Positions 15,201-24,825 of a stretch of DNA of 64,000 bases are shown piece after piece. Within the stretch, counting starts at the first letter, position 1; each line of letters starts with the position of its first letter. Position numbers and translations under genes: made by a program. The stretch is from Angiostrongylus vasorum (lineage: Eukaryota; Nematoda; Chromadorea; Rhabditida; Metastrongylidae): NCBI GenBank assembly GCA_018806985.1, contig JADANN010000399.1, positions 248,001 through 312,000 on the forward strand, in the 5' to 3' direction. The notes below the pieces were generated by a model. That model had not been told where the DNA came from, ran no database searches, and saw only the letters and a program-made list of their open reading frames with translations.

Positions 15201-17335
15201 AAGAGAAAATATTTTTGAGTAGAGACAACGATTTTTGAGAAAAACGCACTTTTCTTAGCTACTTTGCCATTGTACATCTGCAGATGGGTTACAGGCTTTG
15301 TAATTACTCAGAAAAAAAAAGAAAGAAACCCACCCATATTCAAGAGCATAGGGACTTATTGGTTCTCCATCGCCAAATGTGGAGGTTTTCAGTCTGGACG
15401 GCGACAACACTATTCGTTCCAGTTTGCTTGACTTACAAAATAGACCGTGCTGAGGTTTGCACTGAAATATGAATATTAATAGAAGAATACCAAAGAAACA
15501 AGCGGCCAGAACAACAAAGATAAAGGAAGACATGAGAAATGGTCTTCATAGCTAATCAATAGCTAGGCGTAACCTATGGTTTTTCAATAACCCAACAACT
15601 GCTTTTCATCAATCCGAACCTGTTTAATTTAACAATGTTAACTAAATGATAGGTGGCATGGGACAAGAAACACGCAGGTGGTTGAATTCAGTTTAAAGTA
15701 AATAAGAAAAAAATGGATAAAACAAAAACCATGTAAGTGATTATAAGGTACGGACAAGCACTAGGGACAGCTAACGTAAAAACTCTAGGACCAAAAAAGT
15801 CATCAGAGACGAGTCGCATTGATTACAATGCAACTCAAACTAGTTGCGCCTTCAAACGTTAAACAAGCATATCTCAGACTATAGTAATTTCATAATGTTA
15901 ACGTTATTTTTCACAGCAGGGAATGATGTGAAATACAATCACAACGATGGTATTAGTCTTTCCTGGAGCTCGCGCACCAAACATTACACCACTGAGCCCT
16001 TTCCTTCGCATTTCTCTCAGCTAGTTTTCTAACTAGTAGATAGATAGCAACTTCATTAACTGAAATGAAGAGATGGCAACTCGTCCGAAATGGCCTGGTG
16101 ATGTTCGCCACTTCATCATTGGCTTTCGTTGCTGCAAAAGGTGCGTGGAAAATTGTAAACTATTCTATTCGCTTTTTTGACTGGGTTCACTGCCGACTTG
16201 GGTTCTTTGGATCAATCCCGTTGACGGATGATTGTTGATGGCACTGGTAGATAGCAAACTAGCTGAGAGAAAGGCGAAACGAAGGACTCGCCAGGTGTGA
16301 TGGTGAACGCGTTAGACCGTGGAAAGAGTAATAGCGTGTTCGATCTCCACCGAAGACACTCGCCGTCCGGAGTTTTGCAAATACCTCAGCATCATTGTGG
16401 TTCTATCCTATTTCCATTACAACTTTTTTATGAATTTGGCTTTTAAGGAGACTTAAAATAGAAGGAAAATCTTAGAGCAACAGGCAACCAGCAATGGGCT
16501 TTACGTGTTTAAGACGCGCATAAATTCTAGCCATAACTTACACAGAAGTAACGATGTCCTTGAACAGAACCATCATTTTTACCCAAAGGCTCATCCAAAA
16601 TGAGTCCAATCCATTCTCCCGGTGCAAACCTAACCGGACCCACGTACGCGACAGTTCCACTGCGATGGTCAACACGAGCTCGATCACCTGGCTAAAACGT
16701 TAAAAAACATACTACGTAGCTAATAACCAGCTGTAAAAACTCAGCGCACGAGTTGGTTCTGGATTTCGTTTAGAAAAATTGAGAGTACAGTGGACTTTAG
16801 GTTGAACGACAAACGTACACCGACTTTTTTCTACAAAGCAAAAATTCACTCGTTAATTCAACTTGTAACGCGTACAGTACCTGCATATATATGTGTATAC
16901 AAAACTTGAATGACCATTACAAATTTACCTATCCATTACCTTGGTGATGTTGTAATTTAAATTCTCGTTGGCTTCCCTCCAAGATAAAAAGGAGGACAAA
17001 GCTCTCGACGTTGATCAATCCCTCAGGGATGCGCCATGCATTTGACTTCATTAAGCATCGTTTGGAGGTGACTGAATGCATATCTGGCCTTTACAATGAC
17101 TCGCAGTGGCCCACCGATGTATCGAGCTAGTGCTGCTATCCCCAAACAACTTTGTAATCTACTTTGCAAAATCTAAGATCAATGATGGCAACGAAAAAAA
17201 TCGCCTATAATGTGTAGAAGCATGTCTGTCAAAAAAGGAAAGTACCTGCCACGATCCAACACCGCTGACACAGGATGTCAGTGAAAACAAGGACTCCTGG
17301 CTATCCGTCCTGCCTAGTTGTGAATTCATAGCCAT
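280..17335 (-). CDS. clip-1: CLIP-170-type microtubule plus-end protein (3' end outside window)
   Basis: CLIP-170 family proteins bind growing microtubule ends through N-terminal CAP-Gly domains and dimerise through a long coiled coil. Exons read from the 5' end: 17335-17246, 16691-16542, 15461-15334, 15179-15038, 14958-14862, 14802-14696, 14534-14478, 14143-14039, 13931-13785, 13710-13588, 11523-11344, 11142-10998, 10110-9548, 9383-9246, 9060-8945, 6454-6367, 5042-4930, 4781-4664, 4583-4471, 4335-4218, 3959-3856, 3741-3645, 3410-3307, 1936-1840, 1712-1599, 1506-1420, 1169-1044, 689-486, 341-280. Every junction keeps frame, giving about 1,277 codons. CAP-Gly 1 (about aa 31-93) has [16 protein letters not shown]-Gly 2 (about aa 123-190) has [13 protein letters not shown]; its GSIQ/GKRYF is rebuilt exactly by splicing. 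A Ser/Arg-rich linker follows, then heptad-type coil to the left edge. Two CAP-Gly domains favour CLIP over dynactin p150, which has one. The C-terminal zinc knuckles expected of CLIP-170 would lie off the window. The start is M in MAMNSQLG; the 14802 versus 14806 acceptor and the 1506 acceptor are the least certain sites. Confidence 0.9.
834..975 (-). repeat. SINE3 (tRNA-like SINE)
   Basis: On the minus strand the unit reads from AGCTGAGAG through GGTGTGGTGGTG (A-box-like) and GCGTTCGTTCCCCACCGC (B-box-like) to TTTGCAAATATCTCAGCATC. Clear copies also lie at 16.3, 30.4, 33.2, 42.4, 42.7 and 62.4 kb. Confidence 0.75.
1937..3306 (-). other. CLIP intron with repeat insertion
   Basis: An AT-rich intron of about 1.4 kb between coil exons. 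Apart from the R1 element at about 2725-3175 I see nothing coding. Open frames within the repeat on both strands are frames of the repeat itself. Confidence 0.7.
2725..3175 (+). repeat. R1 short interspersed repeat
   Basis: A repeat of about 410-450 bp. Its head is near CGCCTCATCGTGACTGGGAG and its tail reads (AAGTGTC)n at 3140-3170. It matches copies at 5.2, 10.3, 38.6, 43.7, 58.6, 61.2 and 63.9 kb. The tandem-heptamer tail is typical of elements mobilised by RTE machinery (inference). Confidence 0.8.
5230..5570 (+). repeat. R1 short interspersed repeat
   Basis: A diverged copy of R1 in the same orientation as the copy at 2.7 kb. It retains the GGTATCAAA, TGGTGGCAAATCTC and GACGGGCCGTCCAAGT blocks and lies inside a CLIP intron. 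Confidence 0.75.
5915..6235 (+). repeat. SINE1 (tRNA-derived SINE), diverged copy
   Basis: The tRNA-like head (TATCGCAGTAGTTTAGAG, then GGAATCGTTCCCCGC as a weak B box) is followed by the shared body, including GATAGCAGCACTG, CCAGATATATATTCAATCACC and GATGCGCC-like blocks. It is in a CLIP intron. Confidence 0.6.
7975..8130 (+). mobile_element. RTE-type retrotransposon fragment (reverse transcriptase)
   Basis: Translation gives FKKGD.. [15 protein letters not shown], the classic N-terminal reverse-transcriptase block of RTE-clade non-LTR elements. The frame breaks soon after. It is a dead fragment in a CLIP intron. Confidence 0.75.
8418..8823. repeat. Fold-back pair of PLE-type 3' ends with hammerhead-like motifs
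   Basis: The left arm (about 8418-8580) and right arm (about 8655-8822) are imperfect reverse complements around a spacer of roughly 75 bp. Each arm carries the hammerhead-like core. The plus copy at about 8707-8742 keeps CTGAAGA, a GGC/GCC hairpin and GAAACGTC. The minus copy at about 8520-8560 is decayed (CTGAATA, and no GAAA). The arm shares its terminal stretch with the PLE copies at 31.1 and 33.1 kb. Confidence 0.7.
10256..10665 (-). repeat. R1 short interspersed repeat
   Basis: A nearly full copy in reverse orientation. Its tail (ACTTGGACACTTGGATGG) is at the left edge and its head, near ATGATGAGGCGGTAAACC, is at the right. It sits in the CLIP intron between the large 563-bp coil exon and the 145-bp exon. 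Confidence 0.78.
11524..13587 (-). other. CLIP intron, mostly unrecognised
   Basis: A 2.06-kb intron between coil exons. A plus-strand open stretch at 12288-12698 (136 codons) and a proline-rich one near 12110-12250 could be transposon remnants, but no diagnostic motif is visible. A degenerate SINE1 copy lies at about 13088-13335. Confidence 0.5.
13088..13335 (-). repeat. SINE1, degenerate copy
   Basis: It shares GTTGATCAATCC, the GACTTCAT block and CTGAATGCA..CTGG with SINE1. The tRNA-like head is eroded. Confidence 0.5.
15038..16691 (-). other. Tandem CAP-Gly domains of the CLIP gene
   Basis: Domain 1 is encoded by 16691-16542 and the start of 15461-15334. It contains [19 protein letters not shown] and ends in [13 protein letters not shown]. 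Domain 2 is encoded by 15179-15038 and 14958-14862. It contains [18 protein letters not shown] and [20 protein letters not shown]. The GKNDG signature and the Gly/aromatic pattern are the tubulin and EB1 C-terminal (EEY/F) binding elements of the family. Domain 1 has D and H residues in its early loop ([13 protein letters not shown]), where domain 2 has the more usual Gly-rich loop. Confidence 0.92.
15965..16430. repeat. Two SINE3 copies in inverted arrangement inside a CLIP intron
   Basis: A partial minus copy ends at about 16025 (TTTCTCTCAGCTAGTTTT). A plus copy at about 16258-16400 contains GGTGTGATGGTGAACGCG and GTGTTCGATCTCCACCG, which are good A- and B-box analogues. Both lie in the 15462-16541 intron between CAP-Gly exons, where nothing else coding was seen. 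Confidence 0.65.
16985..17160 (-). repeat. SINE1, head-truncated copy
   Basis: Only the body is present, from GTTGATCAATCCCTCAGGGA to GAGCTAGTGCTGCTATCC. The tRNA-like end is missing. It is in the first CLIP intron. Confidence 0.65.
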
Positions 17336-17477
17336 TTTGAAGAGCTCAAGCAGAAAATATACAGCCACATATAGAAGCACCACCTTAAACAGTGAAGAAG
17401 AAGGGAATTAGTGCTTTATTGGTTGACCGAAGAAATAAAACTACGTCTAACATCACCGATAAACAAGACTACAGTCC

Positions 17478-17545
17478 TAATAGTACTAGTAATTACTACT
17501 CACAGTACTAATAGTACTAGTATTTACTACTCATAGTGCTAGCTT
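17478..17545. repeat. Short tandem repeat, about 33 bp x 2
   Basis: Two adjacent near-copies of a unit containing AATAGTACTAGTA and TTACTACTCA. It lies upstream of the CLIP start codon. No function is assigned. Confidence 0.6.
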
Positions 17546-18934
17546 ACTTTACTTACCAGCAGCACCTACTAGTACATCCAATGGACAAGATTAAACAAAC
17601 AAAGCTTGAACGACAAGAAATGCTACAATACAATGACAATTTGAATGACAATTAGATAAAAGACTGCTGAAATCATGAACAGATCGAAAGGGAAAGAGAA
17701 GTAGAAGAGGAAATCCCGATGGTAAAGAACGATAGAGTGTCGCAAATAAGCTCGTATGCCATTTATAACTTCTGGCAGTAAAAGAGGTACTTCTACTGCT
17801 TAACAAAACTGTAAACCAACAACAATTCCGTTATTCAACTCAACTTTTGAAACTGGAACGTGTGTGATCATCAGAAAGTGAAAAACTGCGAAACTGAAAC
17901 TTCTGGAAGGAGTCAGCCCATGAGGGACAAACATAACTCAGGATGCCACAAGACTTTCTGAACACAATGACGTCGAAGGAAGCTGGGGCGAACAAAGCAA
18001 ATTTGGCGCGTAACCAAATCAAAGATCACGCTGCGGAATACGTAAAATTGCACTACAGTTCTGCGTAATCACATTATGTCGACGAGGATAGATTAGATAT
18101 CTTCGTTTGGAACGGTATTGATTGGAATGGAAGACTTAGAAGTTGGTTAGAAAACACTGTAGTTTTTAAGCACGTAGATGGTGAGATATGAACAGAACTC
18201 TGGAAAGCAGCTAGACTTCGAACCTGGGGCTATCCCTCCGGGGATTCACTTGCTACCCAGCACACCCAAGTGAGGCCTTGCTTTGCCTTCCTCTTAGCTA
18301 ATTTCTTGTTTAAGTTCTTTCTATCTTTGCTTTTTACTGTAGTTATAGTTCCAAACAGGAAACTACCAATACACTTGAGACCATCGTTATATCTCTCAGG
18401 GTATTACTAATCTACATAGGATTATCACATTTCCCAGGGTATTATGATTCAACTTGGGACCATCATAATTTCTGTGTGTTTTTTTCTTAGTGGCAGATGA
18501 GAAAACTTCAAGTGGGGATAGTACATGCACTTTTTTTCGACTAGGTTTAAACTATGGACGAGATCGTCAGTACTTTAAACTAAACAGGGAAGATGTCGGG
18601 ACAATGAGACATATGTGCCCAGCTGACAAAATACCGAAAAAACAAGCGACTGCCGTTTGCTGAATTTGATTTCCACGCCGCTTCTGTTCACAAAACAGCT
18701 GGCAGAAGTGGAAAGGAATCGGACAGACTTCTTCTTTAAGCGGAGACTAATGATTTTATAGCCTACAGGAGCATGGGAAACCTTCAAACAGGTGAATAGT
18801 TCAGTGATTTGTTGCTGAGAAATTATGAACACTAAATCTCCAAGTATGGCGATCGTGTTTGGAATTTACAAACTAAATGACTATCCAATTAAAGACATTT
18901 TTTGTCATTTGATCATCATAACTGGATACTCTGA

Positions 18935-19290
18935 GCGGACGGGGCTAGCGCACTGGGTAGTGATGCAGTCCGCCAGAGAGCAATGCGCTGCTTGGACCCC
19001 CCCCCCTAGTCCACGCTCTCCCCTCATCCGCGTGGGAACGCCTTAGCTCGGCTATCCTGAAGATTTGGCTGAAGCAGGGAGAATCGACTCAGCCAACACT
19101 TTACAACACTCATGAGGAAGACGAAATCCCCAAGCGCTAACCAAAACAACACCCGAAACGTTCGGAAGAGCTCTGCTGGCCGATGAATACGAGGAAAACG
19201 AATCGAATTCAAGAAGTGCTGGGATCCGCATAGGGAGATGTGATGATAGGATACGTAAAATAACGAAAATTGGACCAATAGTAAATTTTC
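18935..19290 (+). repeat. SINE2 (tRNA-derived SINE)
   Basis: The head has TAGCGCACTGGGTAGTGATG (A-box-like). The body shares CAACACTTTACAACA and AAGTGCTGGGATCCGCA with copies at 25.6 and 47.5 kb. A run of nine C lies at about 18996-19004. Confidence 0.6.
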
Positions 19291-19879
19291 GAGGATCGAA
19301 CAATTCTGAATATTCGAGACTTCCAACGTTCGAATTCCGAATGTAATCGATTTTTTGAGTGGCGAGTAAAGCACTCGAAAAAAGTAGGGATATTATCAGC
19401 TTTTTGTTAAGCAATTAGGAATATATGAGTTTCTGATTGTTTATTTAAGAAAATTGAGAGCTAATCTGCAAGAGCAAAGGAAAATTTCAGGAAAATCACC
19501 ATGGAAGGGTTATTTGCTGAAGAAAATCTACGTTAACCTTTTTTTCTCAGAGCGCCTGAATTCCAGAAGGATCCCACTCAATATACGTTAAACGATATTC
19601 GTAAAGAAAGCAAAGTCGCCAAGTGACAGCTGAACCGACAGCCCTAAAAAAGACGTTCATGGATGATGGATGCATGGCAACGGATCGAGCGAAGGAGTCT
19701 GAGAATCCGCGGGAACACATGCAAAGGCAGCAATGCAAAGTACGCGAGAAGTGAGATTTTGGGCGATGTTTAGTCTCCAACGGATTCGTCATGCATTCGG
19801 TTCCATTCGTAGCACTGAAGAATTGATTGATTGCATATTTGGTCGACACAAATGACTACCGATGTTCAACAACTACTCT

Positions 19880-20310
19880 TCCATCGATAAGCCAATATGA
19901 GGTTGATAGAAAAACCTTATTCGGCTGACATTTCGACACCTTTGCCTTCTTCAGAGCCAGATTGATTCGGGTCGATTGTTCACAGCTATTCAATGTTACC
20001 AGTTATCCGTCCTCATATACATTGATTATGCATCTTGCGATCAAATTAAAGTCGGTTTTGAAAACATGCTGCTATATAGTCAATCAATAACCGTAGTGTA
20101 AAAGAAGGACAATGTCTGAGTGAGGTTACTTCATTCGAGAGGAATCCTATTCAAGAAGATCCGACGCAACGGGACCATAAAACTCCACATCGGAAGAAGA
20201 AACAGCTGTTGACAATCGACTCGGATTAACTAGGCTCTGAAGAAGACCAAGGCGTCGGAACATCGGCCAGATGGGACTTTCATAACAAATTTGTGTTTGT
20301 ATATCGATGA
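19880..20310. repeat. Inverted pair of PLE-type ends with hammerhead-like motifs
   Basis: The minus motif at 19923-19958 reads GGCT, CTGAAGA, then a hairpin and GAAATGTCAGCC, so helix I (GGCT/AGCC) is fully paired. The plus motif at 20233-20268 keeps CTGAAGA but has GGAAC in place of GAAA. The sequence between them is unrecognised. Confidence 0.55.
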
Positions 20311-21271
20311 GGGTATGTTCATTAAAGTGCCATTAAAGTAACCTTACTCGCTAGTGTCATTTTATATAGGGCAGTTGTTGATTGACTGGTTGTCCGGTGA
20401 TAATGACTTATTTTTTCCCCCAGATAACACATCCTGCAGTAATTGGTGTTATATTAGCTGGCATAAACAGAAGTAATATCTTTTTCTTGTAAAAAGAGAG
20501 ATAACCGACGTACCAAGTCAGCGTTTTCATTTTCTTCCCAGAGAAATCCAGTACCAATTTGCTGACCACGGTGGGATGGTCGGCTCCGAGAGTCCACGGT
20601 TTAGGATTGAACCAAATGGCACGTGTGTATAGAGGGACACTTCCAAGTACGAACCTACACCCCTAGCTAGACCTTCGATGGAAAATTAAGTAACTAAAAA
20701 GTTAAATAAATGCTGCCGTATTCTTGGTTGAGCCGGCATGAGGTTCAATTATGAGAAACCTTTTACAACTTCAAACTCTACATATCTCGTAACCAACACA
20801 TTTTTAGGTATGTTGTCTACAAATTGTCGAGTCTCCGTGGCAACCGATAACCAGCTATCCACCACTGTTGGCCGTATACACATGGATCGATCCATCTCCG
20901 AGAAAAAAACTGCCATAGTTGATCCCATATTATTCTAATTGATTAGAATAATGAGTTTTAACTAAGGGAACAAAGTTTGCTCCTTTTTATCTTTTTAAAT
21001 TTTTCGCAAAATTATCGTTTGTTCTCTCTTTTGAAACTTTGATATTTTGTTCTAAATGGAATATTATACTTTTGTATTCGTCTTTTATACCACCTTAAAT
21101 CTCACATTCCACTTCATGCACGTTTTTACACTGAAGCCTTCGTTGTTATCTTGAATCTGGTCCAATCGAATGAGAACGAGTAGGGAAAAAATCGGTACAA
21201 ACCATTTTTTGGTCGAGTCCTAGCTTAGACGTAGACCACTGAAAACTACATGAAGTATACTTATTGCTGTC

Positions 21272-21560
21272 GGAGGTCGGAGGGCTCAGTGGTCGTAGGC
21301 GCCCTGCCGCACACACACGTAGAATCGATCCCCGCGTCCATGGCCCACCAAGCCTTCCATCCATCCGGGGTCGGTAAATTGGTAACATTCTTGCTTGGTA
21401 GGATAGCAGCACAGTCTCAATACATCGGTGGGCCACTGCGAGTCTTTGTAAAGACCAGATGTGCATTCAGTCACCTCCAAACGATGCTCGATGAAGTCGA
21501 ATGCATTGCGCATCCCCTGTAGGGATTGATAAACGCCGACAGCTTTATCCTCTATACTTA
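21272..21560 (+). repeat. SINE1, full copy
   Basis: Plus orientation: head GGGCTCAGTGGTCGTAGG, B box AGAATCGATCCCCGCG, then the body through GGATAGCAGCAC and CATTCAGTCACCTCC to AGGGATTGATAAACGCCGA. Confidence 0.75.
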
Positions 21561-22334
21561 TTGCGCTTGGCTAAATCGATGCGAAAAATTATCGTGGTTA
21601 AGATAAGATAGTTAATGGTGGTGGCTGAAGACGAAGGACTGCCATCAAAGACCACCACCTGAAAACGTTATTCCAAGCAGATCCACGAGCAGATCGTCGA
21701 AAGCTTGCAGATGAGCTAGTCGTGTGTAAAGTGAAGGCTCTGTGACACCTCCATTGAATTGAAGAGTCAAAAAGGAAGGAAAAAACAAGACTAATAGATC
21801 CCGAATAATCTCTTTTGCAATGATATACGACTAGAGAAGGATTGAGATTATCAATGTTTTTTGAGGACGTCACCATCTTTGATGCAGATGGCCACGATGG
21901 ACTACGATTGCAGGAGAAAGAAAAGAATGGAAGATTTGGTGAGGCTGGCAGTACTTGTAAAGAGCTGCCATCCAAGTATTCAAGTAGATAAGTGAAAATC
22001 GATTCTATACGACAATCTACGATGAATAGCAGACTGGACGAATATGAAGCACCGAAGCAGAATTGAGGCTTAAGGCTGTTTGCTCGAGCTACTCGATGGC
22101 TAACGGGGCTATAGGGGAAGAGGACCATAGTAAGGGAAAAATTTCACTTCGAACAATGATATTTTGCTTTTTTCGAACATGAAGACATTTTCGAATTCGT
22201 TCGAACCCCTCTTTGAGATCCTTATTTTTTTCATAGAAAAAGCTCAACTGTTGGCAATTCTAACGAAATTTATTCTACGACGTCACATTCTTCCAAGTTG
22301 TTCTCAGTCAAATCACTTTCTCGATCATTCACTC

Positions 22335-22622
22335 ATTAAAGAGATAAAATAGCTCTCGGCGCTGATCAATCCATGACGAATGCGCCATGCATTCGACTTC
22401 ATTAAGAATCGTAGGAGGTGATTGAATGCATATCTGGCCTTTACAATGACTCGCGGTGACCCACTCGATGTATCGAACTAGTGCTGCTGTCTTCCCAGGC
22501 AAGTCTAGTACCAATTTACCGACCCCCGGAGAGATGGAAGGTTGGTGAGCCAGGGGTCGGGGATCGATCCCAGGTGTGTTTTGCACGACGCCTCCAACTA
22601 CTGCGCCACAAGCGCCCACACT
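22335..22622 (-). repeat. SINE1, full copy
   Basis: Minus orientation: head GGCGCTTGTGGCGCAGTAGT, B box GGGATCGATCCCC. It ends about 85 bp upstream of the FAIM start codon, so it may be close to the FAIM transcription start. Confidence 0.78.
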
Positions 22623-22708
22623 CACTGATTACTGTTACTAAATTCGGCAGCACGTTTATGTCTATTTGTTTGTTTTGAACAGAAAACAACAAGGCGGCCA
22701 GTGTAATA

Positions 22709-24757
22709 ATGGTGGACAGCGATATCGTGGCAAAATGGAGCGTCCCACTTCAAGATAAGGTAAGAAGAAATTCCAACGAACTCTTCTTAGCGATCGATTT
22801 TCTACCAGGAAGTTTCGTATCGCTTCCTCAATCTTTCCTTATCGAACAGCTCCTGTCCATCGTCCGACAGAAACATAAATCAACTTTACAGGTTCATCGA
22901 ATAGAATTCGAACACGGGACCACCACAGGCAAACGAATTATTCGTATAGATGGAAAGGTTCGTGAGCAAATTTCAACACTCGCCACGCTATTTTGAAACT
23001 ATGCAAAACAAAAGAAAATGATGAAGGATAAAAAGAATAAACCTCTCAGCGTTGATCAATCACTGAGGGATGCGCTATGCATTTGACTTCGTTAAGTATC
23101 GTTGGAGGTGATTGAATGCATATCTGGCCTTTACAATGACTTGCGGTAGTATACCGATGAATCGAACCAGTGCTGCTATCCTCCCAGACAACTCCGGGAT
23201 CAATTTGCAGACCCCAGAGGAATGGAAGCCTTGATGGACCATGGGCGTGGGGATCGATCCCAGGTGTGGTTTGCACGGCGCCTTCTGACCACTGCGCCAC
23301 ACGCGCAACAAGAAAGTGATAATGAGGTTGAATTGATGATTTATGATTCCCAGGATCGACCTCCTATTAACCTCGAGATTGGACTATAAATGCGTTGTTT
23401 TCTGTTTGCCTTGTTGACGATTTATGATCAAATATTTGTTGGCCAAAAAATTTACTTTACCAATAAATGTATTTGAATCGAAATCAATCAATAATTCGGA
23501 AAAAAAGACTTTGTTGTGGACTGTTTCAGAAGGCTTCACAAACCATAGGCACTAGTTGTGTTAAAAGCATTCCTAGATGATTAGCTGATCCGTCCCTAAC
23601 ATGACGAGGGAGCCGTAGCATTTCCTCCATTTGACTCATTACCTCACAGCTACCATCCATGGACTTGGTCAGCTTAGCGTGTGGGTTCACATTGACAACT
23701 TAAGTTTATTCAACGTATGTATTCCGCATTAGCTGGATTTCTCGTAGCCTGTGGCTCCACCTAAAAATCCTGATATTACCGCCCTAGAGCCATCCTAAGT
23801 CCTCTCTACAGGCAGTTGCCCGCTCTGATTGATAGGAGGATAAATTTGCTCTTTCTGCAAATACCACTGTTCTAATAAGGCAGTGCCTATCTCTATGGTT
23901 AGTCAACAGACAAATCGAGGAAGACGCAATAGGCCAATTCTCATAAGAAAGGATAAACGATAAAGCGTTCGGCATTGTTCAATCCTTGAGAGATCCTCCA
24001 TTTATTCAACTTCTTTAAACATCGTAGATTGAATATACATCTGGCTTACACATTGACTTGCGGTGGCATACCTGGATATCAAGTCAGCATTTTTTGTTCT
24101 CCCAAACTGTCCTGAAGCACGCAATCGAACCAATGAATGACCGATCCAGTACGTCACGCAGGACACCTCTAACTATACAGTACAAGCTCCCAATCCCGTA
24201 ATTATCTTAATTAAGGTCTGTGAGAAAAGCGAAAATAAGCAACAAGTACATTTGTGAAGAGTGTAAAATGCAAACGGTATGGATACCGTAATAAGTGGAG
24301 ATCCCATGCCATTCCATTATGATCGCTGATCCGAACTAGTTCTGGGCCAACGGAGCTCCTCATTATTCCGGGGTCAAGGAATTTGTCCAAGAATTGTCCA
24401 GGAAGGGCCACCTCCGATCAAGACACGCTGGTGAGTGCCTTTGATGAAGGCGATAGAAAGCCGTAGGCACGGCTATTTTATGATTCTATGTAGAATTTAG
24501 TCGACCATCACTAACTGAAATTCCTGAAGAAGAAACACTTCCAAGTGGCGACGGGACCCACTCTTCGAAGTCCTTCACGTATTTACAACGCATGCAAGGC
24601 AGCGAAGGTACTAAAGACTTGTCGCCTTGCCATTTGAAAGGCAACAATGAATGCATGCTCTGCCAACACAATTTGGTTCCGAATTCAACGAAATGGCAAC
24701 AACAACGAATTTGCCATAGGGAACCTTTACAAAGAATAAATCGAAAAAACATATATG

Positions 24758-24825
<68 letters not shown>

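Larger units (their letters stand above)
17336..22708. other. Divergent intergenic region between CLIP and FAIM
   Basis: 5.4 kb separates the start codons of two divergently transcribed genes, so both promoters should be here. No clear core promoter was recognised. Contents are a short ACTAGTA-type tandem at about 17478-17545, a SINE2 copy, a PLE-end pair (about 19.9-20.3 kb), SINE1 copies and a 176-codon minus-strand open stretch (21598-22128). That stretch has no recognisable domain and I do not call it a gene. Confidence 0.6.

Noticed and set aside
21598..22128. 176-codon minus-strand open reading frame
   Set aside because: The residue composition is Ser/Phe/Leu-rich without domain pattern. 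No splice or start context was seen, and the opposite strand is equally uninformative.
22335..22622. Possible functional tRNA gene
   Set aside because: A and B boxes are present, but the anticodon arm and acceptor pairing are not tRNA-like, and the same unit recurs many times with a long non-tRNA body.
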